The notes under the pieces were generated by a model. That model saw nothing but the letters and a program-made list of their open reading frames with translations, was not told the DNA's origin and made no database searches. Source: Comamonadaceae bacterium UBA2121 (GTDB lineage: Bacteria; Pseudomonadota; Gammaproteobacteria; Burkholderiales; Burkholderiaceae_C). Taken from it: a DNA stretch of 64,000 bases. Location: contig DCYB01000001.1 of NCBI GenBank assembly GCA_002331385.1, forward strand, positions 530,020 through 594,019. Reading direction: 5' to 3'. Shown here in pieces: positions 59,547-64,000 of the stretch. How positions within the stretch are numbered: the first letter of the stretch is position 1; each line of letters opens with the position of its first letter. The position numbers and the translations under genes are program-made.

Positions 59547-59921
59547 TCAAAGCTCCTTTTCGATTGTTACGTGAGTCAGCTTGTAGTCTTTAAGTACTCG
59601 CTGCCATCCGGGGCGCCCCTCGGTGATTGACAATGTGCAGCCGTTCGCTTTGGCGAATGCCTCAGCCTCATCCACCAAGCTGCGGCAAAATTCTCCGCAA
59701 GATGCAACCATGTGGAAAATTCTCCGTGCAGGCGTGTCCAGAATCTCAGTGATTGCGTAGTACTTTCCATCATCAGAGACCCAAAATTGAGCAAGCCCAC
59801 TTCGGCACAATTCAATCCAGCGGTCTACGTTATCTGCCCGAGAATACGCAAAGGCAGGACGCATAATTTCTGCTGCGTCTTCTGGAATTTCTGCGATTTC
59901 AAACAGCATTTTTTGGCTCAC
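59547..59921 (-). CDS. small GNAT-like phage protein
   Basis: A 124-residue protein resembling the fold order of GNAT acetyltransferases encoded in podovirus structural operons: N-terminal acidic helix, FWVSDDGKYYAITEILDT beta strands, then FAKANGCTLSITEGRPGWQR and the terminal strand. The acetyl-CoA P-loop (R/Q-x-x-G-x-G/A) is not evident, so it may be inactive or structural. It overlaps neither neighbour by more than 4 bases. Tentative. Confidence 0.45.
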   Translation of the reverse strand: MSQKMLFEIAEIPEDAAEIMRPAFAYSRADNVDRWIELCRSGLAQFWVSDDGKYYAITEILDTPARRIFHMVASCGEFCRSLVDEAEAFAKANGCTLSITEGRPGWQRVLKDYKLTHVTIEKEL

Positions 59922-61039
59922 ATTCCCGATGTATTAATGCCGAATCCAATTGCTCCATTGGAGCCACCTGAGCCTACGCCTGGGGTATTCATTCCAAACC
60001 CAACTGGCATGCTTGTACCAGAGCCACCACCCCACCATTGCCCTATCTGACTGCCCAACTGAGCGCCGCCGAGCGCCCCAAGCACTGGATTGCTTCCGTT
60101 ATTACCCGTAGAAGTGGAAGAACCAAACCCCCGACCAATGCCGTTTGCCTGATCGCTGAACTGCTGCCAGTAGTTCATAGGCGTGTTGTGGATCGTTCCG
60201 CCCGCATTGATCGCCGCGTTGTTGCCCTGTTGCAGCCGGTCATAGATGCTCAGACCGAACTGAGCGCCCATCATGTTGTTGGCGATGTTGTCGTTGTTGA
60301 TGTTGCGATCCAGATTCGCGTATCCGAGGCCGAGATTCCCGAGGCCAAGCGAGTAGCTGTTATCGGCGTTGTAGTAGCCGAGTGCGTTGTTTCGCAGTCC
60401 AAGATCATTGGCGCGAAGGCCCAGGTCATAGTTCAGCGCGGTGTTGTACGCACCGGCGTCTATTGAGGTCATCGCATTGCCAATGTTCCGCCCAAGATCG
60501 TTCATTGCATTGGCTTCGATGACGCCCTGACGGGAGCCGCCATAACCACCAGACGCCACCGCGCTTTGCTGGATGCCGGGTAGGACTTGACGATTGAATG
60601 AATCGGTCATCGTGCTCGCCGTGTCTTGCTTCAGCTTCTGCAAGTACGGGTTCTGACCGATGGTGGATAGCAGGCCATTCGCTGACGCCGAGCTGTTCGC
60701 GATGCCGGAGCCGCCAGATTGGCCACCTATCGTCTCACCGTTGGATCCCGGCGCTGAAGTCAGGCCAAGCGATTGCGTAGTCTGGCCCCGTGTCGCCTCT
60801 GACGCACCGTTACTCGCGGCCACACCGGGGAGTGTCGCGCCGGGAGTCAGACTGAAGTCCCCACCGGCTGGCGCCGGGTCTTTGAACTTGTTGCGCCCAC
60901 TGATGGATTCACGTCGCAACTGGCGATCCCATGCATCCTGCATCTGTGGGGCGTAGTAGTTGATCTCGTCCTGTGTCAACTGCCTGCCAAACTGAACCGG
61001 CCATGTGGTCGGATCCTGAGCGTTAAATGTTCCTGCCAT
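59918..61039 (-). CDS. phage virion-associated protein, Asn/Gly-rich
   Basis: A 373-residue protein. The middle has repeated short motifs built on L-G-L-x-N/A (YDLGLRANDLGLRNNALGYY, SLGLGNLGLGYANLDRNINN), suggesting a regular helical or beta-solenoid segment. The C-terminus is glycine-rich (GSGGSNGAIGFGINTSGM). The order in the operon suggests a tail or internal virion component. Family unknown. Confidence 0.58.
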   Translation of the reverse strand: MAGTFNAQDPTTWPVQFGRQLTQDEINYYAPQMQDAWDRQLRRESISGRNKFKDPAPAGGDFSLTPGATLPGVAASNGASEATRGQTTQSLGLTSAPGSNGETIGGQSGGSGIANSSASANGLLSTIGQNPYLQKLKQDTASTMTDSFNRQVLPGIQQSAVASGGYGGSRQGVIEANAMNDLGRNIGNAMTSIDAGAYNTALNYDLGLRANDLGLRNNALGYYNADNSYSLGLGNLGLGYANLDRNINNDNIANNMMGAQFGLSIYDRLQQGNNAAINAGGTIHNTPMNYWQQFSDQANGIGRGFGSSTSTGNNGSNPVLGALGGAQLGSQIGQWWGGGSGTSMPVGFGMNTPGVGSGGSNGAIGFGINTSGM

Positions 61040-61042
61040 GTG

Positions 61043-61291
61043 TCACCCCAACTTCTTCCAAGAACCACCATAAAAACCATAGAACCCGGCACCACTGCCC
61101 GGATTCCAGCTTGTCCCATCAGCGAAACAGATACACCCGTCCGCGTATTTCTTGGGCGCAACGAACTGAGGCTGAAGCATCAGCATCTGTTCACTCTGAG
61201 CCATTGATTGCGCGACGTTGCGAAACTCTTGCCCCAAAAAAAAAGGCAGATTCTTAGGATCTGCCGGTACATTGCTTGGTCGAAATGCCAT
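61043..61291 (-). CDS. small phage protein, unknown
   Basis: An 82-residue protein starting MAFRPSNVPADPKNLPFFLG; ATG 61291 overlaps the upstream stop (TGATG), which fixes the start. The C-terminus is aromatic and glycine-rich (GSGAGFYGFYGGSWKKLG). No family recognised. Confidence 0.6.
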   Translation of the reverse strand: MAFRPSNVPADPKNLPFFLGQEFRNVAQSMAQSEQMLMLQPQFVAPKKYADGCICFADGTSWNPGSGAGFYGFYGGSWKKLG

Positions 61292-62823
61292 CAGTAGCCT
61301 CCCGCTCCAACAACATCGATTCCGTGACTGCGCACCCGGAAAGGCTGGTTGCCGATGGACTGGTACTTGATACCAATCCAGCGGCCTGAAGCGAAACCGT
61401 CCGCCTGGAACGACTGCCCCACCGTGTATGTGATCGGGGCAGACCACTCAATGGGCTGTTCCACATCCATTTGTCCGCCTAGTTGAATCTGCACTTGAGT
61501 TCCCGGCGTTGCATCGATACGAGGACGGACACCACGCACCAGCTTGACCTGATCCGGTGCGTCAAAGTCCATACCCATGCGCTCCATCACCGTCTCAAAA
61601 GGCGTGCCGTTCATGGTGCTTGACACACCCACAGCAGAGATGATCGGTGCCGCTCCAGCCAGTAGAAGGCGGGACTGAGCGGGAGAGTATTCATCTTGAT
61701 TCCACGCGGTCACGTCATCGTCCCAAGGAGAACTATCTGTCTCCCACGAAGAGGCGGACGCATAGTCCACCTGTCCGATGCAGCCGCATGTCGCACTCTG
61801 CAACTCCCTCGCTCCCCATGTATCCGTTGCCCAATTCCACACCGCCGCGAGATTTGGCCAAACTGTCCCCAGCGAAGGGAAACACACCAACACTTCATTG
61901 GCAGCCGGGTTCACAGCCACGAAAGAGCGTTTGAGCTTTTCACTGTCGATCTGGTTGAATATCCATCGACGCATGCGCGAGTCGATGATTGAACGCGGCC
62001 CCTGCCCTGTGTGGATGATCACGTCGCCATGGGTTAGAACTACGTGGCCCATTGGCGTATTCGCGATGCAGTTCTGCGAGAGCGCGCCAACACTTCCCGG
62101 CAGCCGCTGGAAGCGGAACACGTAGCTATCGCCCGATGGTGTCATCGAGAACATAGCGTTCTCTTTGTAGATGATGTTTGCGTCACCCAGCGGAAGCATA
62201 TCCACCATCAAAGATGGTTCTTCCGCAACATCCATTTCGCCTGAATTCTTCGTCGGATCGGTCGTGGAATAGCTTGTCGGGAGCTTGCCCGGTTCAGCCT
62301 CGTTCGACCACATCACCATGTGCCGGAACCGCTCGGCCCCTTTCGTGACGTCCAGCCCAACGAGGTAGTTCTTATAGGGGCGAATCACCTTCGCCGTCTG
62401 CCCGGCAGGCCACTCCGTCACCGGCAGCATCAGCCCGGAGCCGCCCCAATACCACGGTGCATCTTTCCCATTGTTCGCCACCAGAACACCATTCAACACA
62501 CCGCCATTCCAGCGATCGTCTGCCGTACCAGTCGGCGCTGAAGCGGGCGTAACGTCTGCGCGTGCTGTGCCGTCGTCTGCGAATATCTTGTTCGTCCCGG
62601 CGTGAATCCAGAAGCGTTTATCCGACTGGTTATAGGACTGAAGCCACAGCGGCGTCGTTGTTGGCGTCGTGAAAATCTGCTGATCGCCCGCGATGCGCTC
62701 AATGCAGCCGTCGCGGAACCGTGCATTCATGACGTGCGACCATGCATTCGGGGGAAGATCTTGCGCTGGCTGGTCCTTTATGCATCCAAGCTGGCCCAAG
62801 TTTTTGATCTGGCTGATTGCCAT
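61291..62823 (-). CDS. P22 gp10-like tail accessory / stabilisation protein
   Basis: A 510-residue protein. The N-terminus (QLGCIKDQPAQDLPPNAWSH, NARFRDGCIERIAG) and repeated W-containing beta segments (DDRWNGGVLNGVLVANNGKD, LAAVWNWATDTWGARELQS) resemble the packaged-DNA stabilisation and tail-hub proteins of P22-like podoviruses, which close the portal. The C-terminal third is a beta domain. Assignment is from remembered family features and gene order; not proven. Confidence 0.6.
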   Translation of the reverse strand: MAISQIKNLGQLGCIKDQPAQDLPPNAWSHVMNARFRDGCIERIAGDQQIFTTPTTTPLWLQSYNQSDKRFWIHAGTNKIFADDGTARADVTPASAPTGTADDRWNGGVLNGVLVANNGKDAPWYWGGSGLMLPVTEWPAGQTAKVIRPYKNYLVGLDVTKGAERFRHMVMWSNEAEPGKLPTSYSTTDPTKNSGEMDVAEEPSLMVDMLPLGDANIIYKENAMFSMTPSGDSYVFRFQRLPGSVGALSQNCIANTPMGHVVLTHGDVIIHTGQGPRSIIDSRMRRWIFNQIDSEKLKRSFVAVNPAANEVLVCFPSLGTVWPNLAAVWNWATDTWGARELQSATCGCIGQVDYASASSWETDSSPWDDDVTAWNQDEYSPAQSRLLLAGAAPIISAVGVSSTMNGTPFETVMERMGMDFDAPDQVKLVRGVRPRIDATPGTQVQIQLGGQMDVEQPIEWSAPITYTVGQSFQADGFASGRWIGIKYQSIGNQPFRVRSHGIDVVGAGGY

Positions 62824-63383
62824 CAGAGGGCCTTCGCATAGTCAAAAAGAGTGTGTAGATCCTGCTCACTCAAGCCCAGCGCAGATGCCAGCATCAGCAC
62901 TGTTGGGCTATCCGACTCGATTGCAGCCGAACCTTGCCAGCTCACTTGCGCACGGTAGCGCGTCGTTTCATCGGGGATCATCGCAATCTGCGCATCAATT
63001 TCAGAGTCTTTCACGCCCTTCAGGTCGTAGAGAGCGAGCAAGGCTTGACGCTTGGATACGCTGACTCGCGCCGCTTCCCTCGCTGCCTGCTCTGCCGCCA
63101 ATCGTTCAGCCTCGATCTGCGCCAGTTCCTCGACAGTGAGGGGCACCACTGTCCATTGCTGGGTGAGCACGCCACCCACATCAATCGGCTCAATCTGAAT
63201 GGCCTTGTGCGTGGCCGGATCGTGCTCTGGCGGTTCAGTTGTCGCATAGCTTTCGAAGTGCTCAAGCACGCCCTCGAAGTCGTCAGCGATCATTGCCATG
63301 CGCGCCTCTTGTGCAAAGTAGCTGCGCATGTCAACAACCGACAGGCCAAACTCGCCTGTCTCTGTGTTCCGAATGTTGTTCAT
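62823..63383 (-). CDS. phage tail-fibre-associated protein
   Basis: A 186-residue protein starting MNNIRNTETGEFGLSVVDMR (ATG 63383 overlaps the stop of the upstream fibre gene, TGATG). The middle has a coiled-coil (ELAQIEAERLAAEQAAREAA) and the C-terminal half VSKRQALLALYDLKGVKDSE is a fold often encoded right after fibre genes in phages, possibly a fibre chaperone or assembly factor. Function inferred by position. Confidence 0.6.
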   Translation of the reverse strand: MNNIRNTETGEFGLSVVDMRSYFAQEARMAMIADDFEGVLEHFESYATTEPPEHDPATHKAIQIEPIDVGGVLTQQWTVVPLTVEELAQIEAERLAAEQAAREAARVSVSKRQALLALYDLKGVKDSEIDAQIAMIPDETTRYRAQVSWQGSAAIESDSPTVLMLASALGLSEQDLHTLFDYAKAL

Positions 63384-64000
63384 CAGTTGATCCTTGATCC
63401 TGTGATCGTGCCGAGCGCCTGCCAAGTTATCTTGCTGTTGCCATCCACCGCTGGCCCCGCTGGTTGCCCTGCTTCGCCGTAGCTCAATGTTTGGATCGTT
63501 TGATACGCGCCTGTCGCGTAGCCGTTGCCGCCTGCGCCGCCCGGCTGATTCAGCGCGCCGCCAGTGCCGCCAGTGCCGCCCGTCGATTGCCCCGGCTGCT
63601 GGCCTCCAATTGTTGGCCCGCCAAGTTGTGCTGTTGTGCCGTTACTTCCAGCTGATGCTGCAAGTAACGTGACAGTGCTTGAAGCCGAGAAACCAGCACC
63701 ATTGCCACCACTGCCACGCGATCCAGCAGCGTTGTAGCCCTCACCGTTGCCGATCATGACTTGGCCACCGACACCACCCATGCCTCCGGATCCTTGGATG
63801 GTTCCGCCAGCGTTATCCACAGTGATTCTGGTTGCCGTTTGCAGGCCCTTGCCGCCGTTGATAACGCCGCCGATGCGGCCCCTGTTGATGAGAGTCAGGC
63901 AGCCGTTGGGGATGGTCGCGGGAATCACAAGACCAGCGACATCAACACCGGAGTTAATACGGAGCGTGATAGAACCCAGAGTAGTCCACCCTGAAGCAAC
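63383..64000 (-). CDS. tail fibre / receptor-binding protein C-terminus (cut by window edge)
   Basis: The frame is open to the right edge; 205 residues plus a stop are visible. A glycine-rich repeat region (GSGGMGGVGGQVMIGNGEGY, GGTGGTGGALNQPGGAGGNG) resembles the polyglycine-type receptor-binding tips of phage fibres and of central tail-fibre proteins. It is preceded by beta-rich sequence (GSITLRINSGVDVAGLVIPA). First visible gene of the leftward late operon. Host receptor unknown. Confidence 0.65.
   Translation of the reverse strand, partial: VASGWTTLGSITLRINSGVDVAGLVIPATIPNGCLTLINRGRIGGVINGGKGLQTATRITVDNAGGTIQGSGGMGGVGGQVMIGNGEGYNAAGSRGSGGNGAGFSASSTVTLLAASAGSNGTTAQLGGPTIGGQQPGQSTGGTGGTGGALNQPGGAGGNGYATGAYQTIQTLSYGEAGQPAGPAVDGNSKITWQALGTITGSRIN

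Overview
The window looks like chromosome of a betaproteobacterium of the order Burkholderiales, most likely Comamonadaceae. The reasons are high GC coding with strong GC3 bias, four orphan tripartite-tricarboxylate (Bug/TctC) binding proteins, PhaR, an EarP plus Arg32-type EF-P pair, and a hupB / tRNA-Val / ppiD order. The genus cannot be fixed from sequence alone.

Layout. 1-4403: a ferric-siderophore uptake cluster on the minus strand (FhuF-like reductase, AraC regulator, MFS transporter, TonB-dependent receptor running off the left edge) with candidate Fur boxes. 4656-9673: catabolic module 1 (two Bug proteins, a class III CoA-transferase and a crotonase, divergent IclR regulator). 9735-18340: an AT-richer, degraded island next to tRNA-His. 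It holds IS3, IS5 and IS256 debris, a truncated polymorphic-toxin tail with a CPCC-type immunity gene, a tandemly duplicated orphan immunity-like gene and three copies of a lipoprotein gene. 18340-24209: housekeeping block (tRNA-His, ppiD, tRNA-Val, hupB, pgsA, uvrC) with a candidate structured RNA just upstream of ppiD. 24303-28577: module 2 (Bug, HMG-CoA-lyase-like enzyme, CoA-transferase, divergent LysR). 28574-34022: earP, efp, rimO, an MgtC-family gene, phaR and a small membrane protein.

34435-47350: the most coherent system in the window, an amide-utilisation operon read right to left: urtABCDE-type ABC transporter, aliphatic amidase amiE, a CbbQ/NorQ-like AAA+ ATPase, a NorD/CbbO-like von Willebrand A protein, an AmiC-like amide sensor and an AmiR-like ANTAR antiterminator, followed 90 bp later by acetyl-CoA synthetase. 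The leader upstream of urtA contains two adjacent hexaloop hairpins, the second overlapping an intrinsic terminator. This is the architecture expected for an ANTAR target, so the last regulator in the operon probably controls readthrough at its start. Import, hydrolysis of acetamide-like amides, ammonia release and acetate activation would be linked in one unit.

47513-48007 is a YqhA-family pseudogene. 48123-52275 is module 3 (crotonase, CoA-transferase, Bug, divergent LysR). From about 52613 to the right edge lies a prophage: a tRNA-3'-end-like attachment remnant, an HNH protein, then leftward late genes (tail fibre-like, P22 gp10-like, virion and ejection-type proteins, terminator, holin, GH24 endolysin, Rz with embedded Rz1). 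No CRISPR array, rRNA operon or replication origin was seen.
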